In this document: one piece after another, positions 48,518-59,590 of the stretch
Position numbering within the stretch: the first letter of the stretch is position 1
Layout of the letters: every line of letters starts with the position of its first letter
Source of the DNA: Melitaea cinxia
Taxonomy: Eukaryota > Arthropoda > Insecta > Lepidoptera > Nymphalidae
NCBI RefSeq assembly: GCF_905220565.1
Contig: NC_059398.1
Coordinates: forward strand, 1,302,001-1,366,000
Direction: 5' to 3'
DNA length: 64,000 bases
The notes under the pieces: generated by a model
What the model was told of the DNA's origin: nothing
Seen by the model: only the letters and a program-made list of their open reading frames with translations
Databases searched by the model: none
Program-made: the position numbers and the translations under genes

Positions 48518-49160
48518 CCGACTTCAAAAAAGGAGGAGGTTACTCAATTCGACCGTATATATGTATGTTCGGGGATAACTTCGTCGTTTATGTACCCATT
48601 TTGAATTATTTTTTTTTTGTTGGAGAGGAGATATCCTAAGGGCAGTACTATGATAAAGAAACCAGGATCTGATGACGGAATCCCAGAGAAATCGAGGAAA
48701 CCCTCGAAAATCGTAGTGATGACTAGTGCGCTTGTTAATTTTTTCGTCTACTTACGTTGTATTCTGTGTGGCTAGGGCATTAAAGAATAATAGCCACCCC
48801 CTCTCTTCTCGTGGGTGTCGTAAGAGGCGACTAAGGGTTAACACAGTTCTACTACCACCTTGTAACTTATAAAGCTGACTGATGGCGGAATAACCATCCA
48901 ACTGCTGGCTTTGAAATACACAGGCCAAAGACGGGTAACAGCGTCTTCGGTACGACAAAGCCAGCCCTGCGGTCACCAACCCGCCTGCCCAGCGTGCTGA
49001 CTATGGGCAACACACATGAGTTCACGTCATTTTTGGCGCAAACTAGTGTAGGCCTGTGTCCAGCAGTGGACTGCAATAGGCTGATGATGACTTACGTTGT
49101 ATTACTCGTCGATGTAATTGAAGTCGGTTTTTTTCGTTTGCGAGCAAACACAATTATTCA
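48518..49160 (+). repeat. Family G repeat interrupted by a family A insertion
   Basis: ACCGACTTCAAAAAAGGAGG to TCGTTTGCGAGCAAACACAA, split at 48763/49090 by the family A element. Confidence 0.65.
48764..49089 (+). mobile_element. Family A element, full length, nested in an older repeat
   Basis: 326 bp from CTGTGTGGCTA to GGCTGATGATG with exact 14-bp duplications ACTTACGTTGTATT (48750-48763, 49090-49103). Removing it rejoins the 48518-49160 repeat. Confidence 0.9.
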
Positions 49161-49364
49161 AATTACTTAACATGATTACCACTCCGCTCTGGTAAGCGTT
49201 GTTGTGATCTCAATTATCAGATCTTAGCACAAAAATATTCTAAAAATTGGACTTCTAATTTCTACACGTTGAAAGTGACCTTTCTGTCCGCTCAATGGGT
49301 TTGATTGTAGCCCCGATTCGGAATGTAATCTCAATATATTTATTTAATCACCATTTGTTGTATA

Positions 49365-49480
49365 TCGCTTCAGCCTGTAATATCCCACTACTGGGCACTG
49401 GCCTCTTTCCCCATGTAGGAGAAGGATCAGAGCTTAATCCACCACGCTGCTCCAGTGCGGGTTGGCGGATATATAATTTA
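49365..49480 (-). repeat. Family C SINE tail fragment
   Basis: TTCAGCCTGTAATATCCCAC, then TGTAGGAGAAGGATCAGAGC and TTAATCCACCACGCTGCTCC. Confidence 0.7.
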
Positions 49481-49604
49481 AATATATGTGGAAATTAGGA
49501 GAGCCGCATAACGATGCGTTATGGACTCTCCAAGATTTTTTATATCAATTTGTATATCAATCAGCTGTTACCTAAAATATAGGTATTAAATTAATCGTAA
49601 GCAA

Positions 49605-49992
49605 AAAGCGTGTGTATGCAATTCACACACGGCGGAAGCGAAACATCTGAAAAATAGTAGGAGGGTAGGCTGATGCGATTTGTTCCATCGAAGAAGGTCT
49701 CGAGAAAAAGGTCTTAAGCGCCATGCAAAATGCATCGCTTACGCGTTTTGAGCAGTATCGTATTCCATCTCATTACATTTATTTCTTCTAAAGAAATCAC
49801 TTTAAAAAAAAAAACGAATGTGTTTTAGACCACAAGACTGAAGTAAAACTTAACTAACGTAACTCTCTCTCTTTCTATCTTCACTAACTTATATCTCCCT
49901 CTCATCTTCCATTCACCTCGCCCAATCACACTTTACGTAACGCTCTTATAACGCATTCACCAGCTTACTCCCCAAGGAAAGCGTGCGTAAAA
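49605..49992 (-). repeat. Family M repeat, both parts joined
   Basis: Contains inverted the right part (49605-49790) and the left part (49815-49990) in one unit, showing that the separate pieces elsewhere belong to one element of at least 390 bp. Confidence 0.6.
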
Positions 49993-51084
49993 AGTTTTAC
50001 ATCAAAAACATAATACCCAAAAAAGTTTCAGCTGTATCATTTTACTCGTAACTGGGTGTATGAAATGAATATGAACGGAGTGACAATTCTGTTGAAGACC
50101 GACAAGTGCCTGACAGAAATCTCGGTGATATATCATTACTAAAATAGTTGGGACGTGTTTGCGGGAGCGAGTTTTAGCAAGAAAAGAAACAATTTATTTT
50201 GATCTATTTCGAATATAATCGTTAGCAGCTGGTGACGACGAGCTCGAGGCGTCGGCTTGTTAGATAATGTTGATGCTGTGAATAGACATTCAACTTGTTA
50301 ACATTATACACGTCATTTAATCGTGGAGTCTTGATACACATGTGAGTATATTTGGGTATGTGTCGGCGTAGCATAACACTGTCATAATTATTTGTTTGGC
50401 TTATACTAGTCAAAATAATATCATATAATTTTCTATGTGATTTATAAACACCAAAATCAAAAATAGCTTCATTCAAATAGGTTTCAAAAGCACCTTAGAG
50501 TTGTTATTTTTTTAAGCTATCACCGATTCGGAATGTATGTAGATTCTATAGAGAATAATCGGCAAGGAACTCCGAAGTTACCTTGTAAAAAATGTATGTG
50601 TAACTAGTGGTTTGGTTATTTGCTTTTGTGCTGTATGTTTCTAGACCTCCAGACACGGATCATTTGAACAGGATACCGTTGAGTGACAGACTCGCCATAA
50701 TATCTACTCACTTGGACAAAAAACCCTAGATACAATCTTGTACGATGCGATTTTGTCTATTTGTACAGTTAATATAATTGCAGATGATCTTTAAAGATAA
50801 AAAAAAAATAACAAATCAATAACAAACATGTCAGTACACTCAGTCAATCAAAGGGCCTCAGTAGTCTGAAATATCTCGAAGGTAACACGCACAAACACAA
50901 AAGCTCGAACCACTAACATCAGTAGGGTCAATAAAAAGTGTCATGAATAGGGCCTAATTTGTTAACTCTAGGACAATAGTTAGCTAATAATTGGTCACTT
51001 CTATTATATTTAAGTATTAATCAATAATTCAAAATAGTACTCAAAATGTTTTTATATTCATTATTGTCAGGATTCCAGACAAGT
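49993..51084. other. Single-copy sequence apart from a family F copy
   Basis: No gene seen. Confidence 0.5.
50452..50600 (+). repeat. Family F repeat
   Basis: CAAATAGGTTTCAAAAGCAC, then CACCGATTCGGAATG and GGCAAGGAACTCCGAAGTTA. Confidence 0.55.
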
Positions 51085-51798
51085 CACTATATAATATAAA
51101 ACAAAGTCGCTTTCTCTGTCCTTATATCCCTATGTCCCTATGTATGCTTAAATTTTTAAAACTACGCAACGGATTTTGATGCGGTATTTTAAGACATAGA
51201 GTGATTGAAGAGGAAGGTTTATATGTATAATAACATCCATTAAATAGTGGAGAAATACTGTTATTTTTGAGGTTTCTAATGTGATGTCGTAAATAATTAC
51301 ATTTTTTCCGCTTACAGTGCAAACGCAGCCTGAACCCTACGAGATTTATCAAAATAATGTACTAAGTATTGTACACATTGAAAAGGTCTATAGAAAACTC
51401 CGCTATAGTATGTGTCTATCTCTTATGGATATCTCACAATAACATTTTTTTTTGCCATTTACTTTTTACGACAAATAATGGCTAATTTCCAAAGCGATTT
51501 TAACCAATACAGGATTGATTCTTATCTAATTAAATACCTTAAATACATTGTTGATTTAATATAGATCTATATGGCCCTTCACAGCATATAATTTAAATGA
51601 ATATTTTCGAAGATATTACAGATTTAAAAATTGCGGGACGTAGCGTTTGCGGCGGTTCCGGCCGGCTTTTACTCTAAAGTTAATGCGTGCGGGCAGTAAT
51701 GAATAAATCAAAACTACTGGATCGATTTTAATATTTTTTTCAGTGAGTGACATAGGCTATAATTATATTTTATACCCGTGCGAAGCCGGAACGGGTCG
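51085..51798 (+). mobile_element. Non-autonomous Helitron-like repeat, near full length
   Basis: About 710 bp. It begins near the TATATAATATAAAACAAAG segment and ends at the GCGAAGCCGGAACGGGTCG hairpin region; the expected CTAG is CAAG here. Its right half matches 13495-13990 inverted. Confidence 0.55.
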
Positions 51799-51832
51799 CA
51801 AGTATTGTATAAAATACACATAATTATGAATA

Positions 51833-52190
51833 TGTGTATTTTATATAATGTGCTGTGTGGCTACGGCACTAAAGAATTTGGCCACCCCCTCTCTTCCCGT
51901 GGGTGTCGTAAGAGGCGACTAAGGGATAACAAGGTTCCACAACCATCTTGGAACTTAAGAAGCCGACCGATGGCGGGATAGCCATCCAACTGCTGGCTTT
52001 GAAATACACAGGCCGAAGACGGGCAGCAGCGTCTTTGGTGCGACAAAGCCAGTACTGCGGTCACCAACCCGCCTGCCCAGCGTGGTGACTATGGGCAAAA
52101 CACATGAGTTCACGTTATTTTTGACGTAAACTTGTGGAGGCCTATGTCCAGCAGTGGACTGTATAGGCTGTAATGATGATGATAATGATG
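51833..52190 (+). mobile_element. Family A element, full length
   Basis: Core starts at GTGCTGTGTGGC and ends with a TAATGATGATGATAATGATG tail. AATTATGAATA at 51822-51832 and 52191-52201 is the likely duplication, which implies about 15 extra 5' bases. It lies just beyond the Helitron-like end at 51798. Confidence 0.75.
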
Positions 52191-52284
52191 AATTATGAAT
52201 AACTTAAAAAAGTCAGTTATATGTCGATTAAATTTAAATGGGATCACATGTTAGTACCAGCTTTCGATTAAAGAAATTGTTTTA

Positions 52285-52420
52285 TAATGTTTACACAAAT
52301 TTTACAGATTAATTAAACAACTTTTTCGAATTTTATCGCAGCTTCTTAGGTTTTTTACATCCCCGACGTCCTCCCGTGACCATAGTTGCTGTAAAGTATC
52401 CGAAACGTTAAACGTAATGA
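52285..52420 (+). repeat. Family J repeat
   Basis: TTTTATCGCAGCTTCTTAGG, then GTTGCTGTAAAGTATCCGAA. Related to 60500-60575, where the second part is inverted. Confidence 0.4.
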
Positions 52421-52744
52421 AAATCGATACAGCGTGTTAAAAATTATGAGTAACACAGATAAAAAAAATATAGTCGAATTGAGATCATCCTCCTATTTTT
52501 TAAGTTAAAAATATAATTTACGAAAGAAAATTTGGCGGTACGAAGTTCTCCGGATCAGTTAATTCATAATAAAAATAATACTTACGTAAAAGGTAAGATT
52601 ATCTATGAAGACAAAAATAAAAATACCGAAGCAAGCGAAGCTGCGAACAACAGCCATAATACGACTTGTCATATAAATACGAATATATGTATATCTACTC
52701 TAATTAACGATCTGTCGTTGTAGCAGTTGGCAGGTGAGTGACGC

Positions 52745-52789
52745 CGGCGTGACGGTGACGTGACAGTGACGGGACAGTGACGTGACGTA
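52745..52789 (+). repeat. Short GTGAC-rich array
   Basis: Imperfect tandem units of GTGAC with variants (GTGACGGTGACGTGACAGTG and on). Could be a mini-satellite or clustered factor sites. Confidence 0.5.
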
Positions 52790-53251
52790 ATGAAATTTAA
52801 CTTCGCGCGTATTGATTTTCTTGTTCGAATTTAGACTTTATGTTGAACGTATTTTCAGATTCTTGTGTGTTTTCTTTGTATAAGTTTCTTTCATTTCTTG
52901 ATAATATGAGTATTAAGTTTTGTACATTATTTCAATTTGTTTTTGTATTTTACTTTTTAAGAACTGTTTAGTATTCAGACTTAATAAAACAAATTTTAAC
53001 TTAAATAACAAAGGGAAGAGTCCTTTTTCATGGAGCTATTTTCCAATAGCTATCACAAATTTGAAAACTAATGAAAATAATATATAAAGGTATCGAATTC
53101 AAACATAACAGAGAAAATTACACATTTAAGTTCGAACGTTTTATATAAACATTATATTATTTCTGAAATATATAAAAATTTGCGTGTACCAACACCAACA
53201 CACGATCTTTTAAAGAAAAAAATTAAACAAAAGACCGTAATATGACAAGCG

Positions 53252-53578
53252 GTGTGGCTACGGCACCAAAGAATATAGCCACCCCCTCTCTTCCCGTGGG
53301 TGTCGTAAGAGGCGACTAAGGGATAACAAGGTTCCACTACCACCTTGGAACTTAATAATCCGACCGATGGCGGAATAACCATCTATCCGCTGGCTTTGAA
53401 ACACACAGGCCGAAGACGGGCAGCAGCGTCTTATGTGCGACAAAGCCAGTCCTGCGGTCACCAACCCGCCTGCCCAGCGTGGTGACTATGGGCAACACAC
53501 ATAAGTTCGCGCATTTTTGGCGCGAACTTGTGGAAGCCTATGTCCAGCAGTGGACTGAAATAGGCTGAAATGATGATG
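53252..53578 (+). mobile_element. Family A element, full length
   Basis: About 327 bp from GTGTGGCTACGG to CTGAAATGATGATG. No clear target duplication was found. Confidence 0.75.
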
Positions 53579-53892
53579 CGTAGACATCGATATATTTTGT
53601 TTGTGATATAGGTGGAAGTATAGGTGTAGTAAATAGGACTCGTCTGTGACCTGTACCCCATTATAATGTACCAATTTCCATTAAGGTTCCTTAACGATTA
53701 ATTGCATAATACTGATTGTTTTATTTTAGTAAATCGTTATAAGTAAAATGTATAGTTTCGCAGTTTGAATCAATGTCTGAATGTATGTGTGATAGTTGAC
53801 TAATTTTATACAAAATGGTCGCTTTCACTGTGGTCGGACGCGTAGGTGCGTCCGATCCTTCAATGTGTATAGAACCTTTTAAATGTAATATA

Positions 53893-54188
53893 CGCTTCAG
53901 CCTGTAATATCCCACTACTGGTTATAGGCCTATTTCCCCATGTAGGAAAAGGATCAGAGCTTAATCCACCACGCTGCTCCAATGCGTACATGATAACAAC
54001 CGGGACCGACGGCTTAAAGTGCTCTCCGAGGCACGGTGGGGAGGCTCACAAAGACTGCACAAGCACCCAGATCACGGCAAACACCTGTATGGCGTATACA
54101 AATGTTTGTCATGTCGGGGATCGAACCCGCAACCGCCAGCGCAACCGGCACAATCCATGGCTGTGACCGTTGCGCCAACGTGGCGACA
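53893..54188 (-). mobile_element. Family C tRNA-derived SINE, full length
   Basis: On the minus strand the head has box A TGGCGCAACGGTC (54165-54177) and box B GGGTTCGATCC (54118-54128), followed by a body with CCGTGCCTCGGAGAGCAC and a tail TACATGGGGAAATAGGC ... GGGATATTACAGGCTGAAG. Confidence 0.8.
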
Positions 54189-54260
54189 TTTAAATGTAAT
54201 ATACTATAACATTAATATGTCACATTTGACTTTATATACACTATATACGTATTACTGTAC

Positions 54261-54589
54261 TGTGTGGCTACGGTACTGAAGAATATAGCCACCCACTCTC
54301 TTCCCGTGGGTGTCGTAAGAGGCGACTAAGGGATATCACAGCTCCGCTACCACCTTGGAACTTAAAAAGCCGACCGGTGGTGGGATAGCCATCCAACTGC
54401 TGACTTTGAAATACACAGGCCGAAGACGGGCAGCAGCGTCTTCGGTGCGACAAAGTCAGTAAGTACTGCGGTCACCAACCCGCCTGCCCAGCGTGGTGAC
54501 TATGGGCAAAACACACGAGTTCACGTTATTTTTGGCGTTAACTTGTGGAGGCATTTGTCCAGCAGTGGACTGTATAGGCTGTAATGATG
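54261..54589 (+). mobile_element. Family A element, full length
   Basis: 329 bp with exact 14-bp duplications ACGTATTACTGTAC at 54247-54260 and 54590-54603. Confidence 0.9.
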
Positions 54590-54615
54590 ACGTATTACTG
54601 TACCATATAACTTTT

Positions 54616-54894
54616 TACTGAAGTAGGGCACAGCAGCAAATATCCTGCTCAAAATCTGGAGAAGCCTGACTGGGAGAGTACCTCAACTTTATAGAAGATC
54701 ACAGTTAGATAATATTTACTCCAAGCAGTGTTGTGTGCATGTGGTGTGTAAGGTGGCCAGAGCTCCTAGAAGGATTGGGGTCGGCAACGTGCTTGCGATA
54801 CTTCTAATGTTGCAGACGTATATAAGCTACGGTGATCGCTTACCATCAGGTGACACTCGTTTGCCGACACAGTTTTATATATATTAAAAAAAAA
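54616..54894 (+). repeat. Family B repeat
   Basis: Starts ACTGAAGTAGGGCACAGCA, ends GTTTGCCGACACAG, then an A-rich tail. Confidence 0.72.
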
Positions 54895-54980
54895 CTAAAA
54901 ACTTCCAATTTGTCTCTATGTGACTAATTTATAATTACACTTACACCAATTGTAAATAAAACAAGACTTTATACAAAAAA

Positions 54981-55052
54981 TTATGCAAGAAAGCTAATTA
55001 AAAAAAATTTACAGGCTTAAATTCTTTTAAAAATAAAGTACCTATCTTTTAC
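54981..55052 (+). repeat. Local direct repeat, copy 1
   Basis: About 65 bp almost identical to 56573-56634 (CAAGAAAGCTAATTAAAAAA, then TTTTAAAAATAAAGTACCTA). Confidence 0.6.
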
Positions 55053-55229
55053 TATATTGTTACACTGATGTAAGTCGAAACGTGTCTTTTTCAAATAGGA
55101 ACATTTACAAAACGAAACAGAATAGTTCATTGTTATTCTTACTTGAAATATATTAATTCAAACGATACAAATTAATCTTATACCGAAAATTTTGTATCCT
55201 TACAAATTTTTAGAAAACTGCATCATTTA

Positions 55230-55545
55230 TCTAGTTCCCGTCGACGTTGAATTCGCACTCTCAAACGTCGAACAATCTCACATATTTCGTCATACTATGA
55301 ATTAACGCCCACGGCAACCGCTACTATCTCGATAAATCAATTTTATACAATTCTACAAAAATATAATAATAGAATCCGTGCTCAGGCAGTCGGGATTTGC
55401 ATTAGTGATTACATTAATCATTCCGGCATACAATTGGGGCAATAAAATCCATAAAACTCTGTATAGGACACCATTAATTGTCATTGACAGCTGACAGTTG
55501 ACAGCGGGGGAATGATTGACAAATGTCAGACGCGCGCGAATCCGT
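55230..55545. promoter_or_regulatory. Candidate enhancer with Hth/Exd/POU/homeodomain motifs
   Basis: Single-copy sequence with ATTTGCAT (octamer), several TAAT cores, CCATAAA, three TGACAG at 55485, 55492 and 55499, and TGATTGACA at 55513. Function is inferred from motif density only. Confidence 0.35.
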
Positions 55546-56039
55546 GAAAGGTCTTTTATTTTGATGCTTTTTTGTTTTTTTTTTGTTACTTTTAATGATT
55601 TATCTATGACTTGCTTTATTTTTACTTTTTGTTTGGTGATTATATATTATTGTGCGGGATGTTTTGAAATTTTTGTGAGCTTTTTAAATTTCAAATTAAA
55701 ATAATTTGTATTTTTTTTAATACCATATTGTTGTTGAATAACAGAATATGCAACGATGATGTTACAAAAACTATTATATTATACTGTAATAGCCTGTGTA
55801 GTTTTCCCTACTAAGCTTAGATCAGTACGCCTATGAAACAGAAGGCTAGGGCTTTTTCCACAATATTTTTCTACCACGGAAAGGCGAAATCTAAGACATG
55901 ACTATATAATTACATAATTGTCTTAGATTTTTTTCTAAAATTTACTACCCACTAAATGTAGCGTTACAAAGCTTTTCTGATTTTAAGTTTTAAAGCTTTT
56001 AAGCTTTTCCGTGTGGTTTCAGGCAACAGTAAAGATAAA

Positions 56040-56105
56040 TTAAGTCCCACTGCTGGGCACAGGCTTTTTTCTCCATGTAGGAGAAGGATATGAGCTTAAC
56101 CCAAA
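56040..56105 (-). repeat. Family C SINE tail fragment
   Basis: GTCCCACTGCTGGGCACAGG, then CCATGTAGGAGAAGGATATG. Confidence 0.5.
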
Positions 56106-56109
56106 CAAA

Positions 56110-58756
56110 ATTTTATACATATATATATAATTCAAAATTCTATAGAACCACATTCAAAGCATAACATCTTTATAGCGACGACAATTGAGCGGCAGAAAGC
56201 GGTATATAAACTCGATCGATTCGTCGTCAGCTGTCAGTTTTGAAGTTATCTCGCTAAAACGACGCGCGTCACTCAAAGTATATCGAGTGATGTCATCGTT
56301 GGTGCTGTACACTTATTTTATCTTCAAATGTGTTTTATACTTTTTATACGATGATTTATAAGTTTATTTGTTAGCGTTTCTATTTGTTCGCTTTTTTACT
56401 TGAACTTTAAAAGTATTTTTGTAAGTCTGTGTTTGAATTTTTACGAATGTAGTATCATTTGTTTTGGGTGCGAACAAAGGATTTTTTCTATTGTAATAAT
56501 TATATATGCTTAATATATACAATAGTAAGTAATAATAGATTGTGTATCGTATGTGTAAGCAGTTACTTGAATTTTATACAAGAAAGCTAATTAAAAAAAT
56601 TATACGCTTAAATTCTTTTAAAAATAAAGTACCTAAATAAGTAAATAGTCTTCTAAATAAATGAATGTCGCACAATCAACGAACCCCACTAGGATGTGAA
56701 TCCAGTGTTAGGATCCAGAAACAGGCATAGCAAACGAGTGTAAACCCCTTGACCATGATAAACATCTGTACGACCTTTTGTAAATACTCTGTCATGTGCT
56801 CCAGTTGGTATGACTACATCAAATCATCGTCAACCAAAGGAGGTTTTAGCTTTTATCGCTCGATAAAAACATACAAACTTAATAACATGTAGTTTTATTT
56901 TATCACTAAAAATAATAACTTCTCCTGTTTTACAACAAAATTCTAGCTGCAAGCATAACTCAACCTTCATATTTCGATCACATGCCGGCAAAAATAGTAG
57001 ATTCATTATCAAGGCGATACATCAGGCGTAATGGTAAGGGGGACTCGTAACCTATAAATCAATGGTCTGGCGAAGTAATAGGCCAAATATTGTATATTAG
57101 GGTAGGAAACTTCTAGATGCTTTATGATCATATACCTTAGGCTGAGCGTTTCAAGATCTTTATCTCTAACATTTTTTTTAAATAAAATTTTAAAAGCGAA
57201 GTGTTAACCATAAAAGAGGTTTAATATCGGTATTATTTAATCTGTACGAACTAATTATTATTTTACAAAATTTTAATAATTAAGTCTATAGCGTTAAGTG
57301 AATCTCTTAACGTGCATGATTTTTTAAGAACTATATTTAAAATCGATTTGTCGTCTACGATATCTTATACCGATAGTCATACATTATCGAATTTATGTCA
57401 TTACATTAAAATAAATAAAATCACGTAACTTTTAGCAGTAAGAAATCAATAACATTTTGGATTATAAATAGTGAAATTATGACAATTAAAAAAAAATAGT
57501 AGTTAGTAAACTATAAAGAGATTCATAGAAAATTCTATCAACGTCAAAAATGGCGGTAAAACATAAAGAAGCTTACAAAAAAGTCTTAATTGTTTATTGT
57601 CAAAATATATAACATTAAATAAAGTAAAAAAGGAGCCGTTCGTCTATATAAAAAGTGGCTTAATCTCGCTGAAGTTATTAAAACTATAAAATAAAATTTT
57701 TTATAGTCAGTGTTTTATACAAAAGTATACTTGACTGGCACACGGCATAATAAAATGAAATGAAACAATCCCGTGATTTATTTTATAACCTCGGACGGTT
57801 TTATACGGTGAGTTCTTGTTTACATATTTTAAATTACAATGGCGTAAAATTTAAGTCACAAGAAATTACGTTATATCAGCTTCGATACACTGGACAATAT
57901 ATTTAGACTATCATTAGAAGAAACTTCAAAACTCTTATTTTTTACAATTTTAATTATAATGGTAAGATAACAAACGCTTTCGTGAATCCCAGAATTGTAG
58001 AAAGTATTTAGTATTGCCCGTATACCATATCAAAACTCAGAGAAAAAAATGATTAATATTATGTATGATTTTTTTAAAATTCTAACTCCAAATTTAAAAA
58101 CATATAAAAAACATATTTGACGATAACTTTAAAAAAATTTCGCTGTGATTAGATAAAAAAGTTCAAACTGCTAGTGATATCTCGCATGACACTGTCCCAG
58201 GGATCGATAGAATAACATTATTTATTTGTTCCTGAATGACATCGTGTCATAGCTGATCTACGACCTGGCGGACATCAGTCCGACTGCATCAGAGGCACCG
58301 CGATTGATGACGGAATAAAAACTGTGTGCGACAATAATGTTCGCTTTTTTGCTTTCAGGGTCAGTTGATGATGCCAGTTTGTGTACGTTGGGATATTTTA
58401 TGTAATCTGTTGCCTTTTAACTGGCAACCCGACAGGGGTAGTTATGTTTATAGTATGTATTTATTGTATAGTGGACTTTAAAATATGTTACGTCAATACC
58501 ATCATATATATTACGCTAAGGTTTAAGATGTTTGTCTCCCTTTTTAGAAAAAAAACTTCAGAATTACTAAAATTTATTGTTACTTTTGTTTTTGTACATT
58601 AATTATTTATAAATATTATATATATGACGGCTTTAATTTTGAAACAACGTCAACATGATTGACGGTCGGTAAATTTTTCTTTCAATTTCAAATCTACTCA
58701 CGTATAAATATTTAAAAAAAAATACTTTTTGTGAGTGTACTGTGTGTGTGTAAGTA
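56110..58756. other. Gene desert, mostly single copy
   Basis: A GC-richer patch at 58150-58340 and the local repeat at 56573 are the only notable items. Confidence 0.5.
56573..56634 (+). repeat. Local direct repeat, copy 2
   Basis: Second copy of the 54981-55052 unit in the same orientation 1.6 kb away. Confidence 0.6.
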
Positions 58757-59087
58757 CTGTGTGGCTACGGTACTAAAGAATATAGCCACCCCCTCTCTTC
58801 CTGTGGGTGTCGTAAGAGGCGACTAGGGGATAACACAGTTCCACTACCACCTCGGAACTTAAAAAGCCAACCGGTGGCGGGATAACCATCCAACTGCTGG
58901 CTTTGAAATACACAGGCCGAAGACGGGCAGCAGCGTTTTCGGTGCGACAAAGCCAGCCAGCCAGGTCACCAACCCGCCTGCCCAGCGTGGTGACTATGGG
59001 TAAAACACATGAGTTCACGCTATTTTTGGCGTAAGCGTGTGGAGGCCTATGTCCAGCAGTGGACTGTATAAGCTGTAATGATGATGA
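58757..59087 (+). mobile_element. Family A element, full length
   Basis: About 331 bp from CTGTGTGGCTACGG to GTAATGATGATGA, after a GT-rich run. The duplication is at best TGTAAG-like and not certain. Confidence 0.75.
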
Positions 59088-59533
59088 ATTTTGTAAGGTG
59101 ATGATTATTATACTTACTTGATTGGTGCGAGTTATTCGGTATAGTAGAGAAATAGATGGATAGAAATGGACTTTTAACTTTCTAATATTTCCTTAACTAT
59201 CATTAACAGTTCTTTGTTTGTTTTTGTTTTATAATTATCTGTATTGTAATATAATGTATTTTTTAATTAGGTTCTTTACATTTTGTATTAAGAATATTTG
59301 TTCTCAGGAGTTAGCCGGTTCAATGGCTTGGTCTTACATAAAATTCCTTGAAAACTTAATGAACTTGTGTATTCTTATTTAAAGGTCGTATTGTACTTTG
59401 CAGTTAAGTTAAAATGTTCTATACGTCTTGAAACACTATAAATTATTATATATGTATATATATATAAATTTATGTATATTTGATCAACCGAAGTGGAGAG
59501 AGCATGGAGAATAAAAATATTCAGTCGAGTCCA

Positions 59534-59590
59534 GTTTACCCTATTGCAATCCACTGCTGGACATAGGCTTCCCCAAGTTCTCTCAAGTTC
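59534..59590 (-). repeat. RTE-like LINE 3' tail fragment
   Basis: Matches the shared LINE/family A 3' end (CCACTGCTGGACATAGGC on +), followed by CCCCAAGTTC as in the 31145 LINE copy. Confidence 0.45.

Noticed and set aside
54110..54188. Possible tRNA gene on the minus strand
   Set aside because: Pol III boxes belong to the family C SINE, whose body and tail continue for 200 bp.
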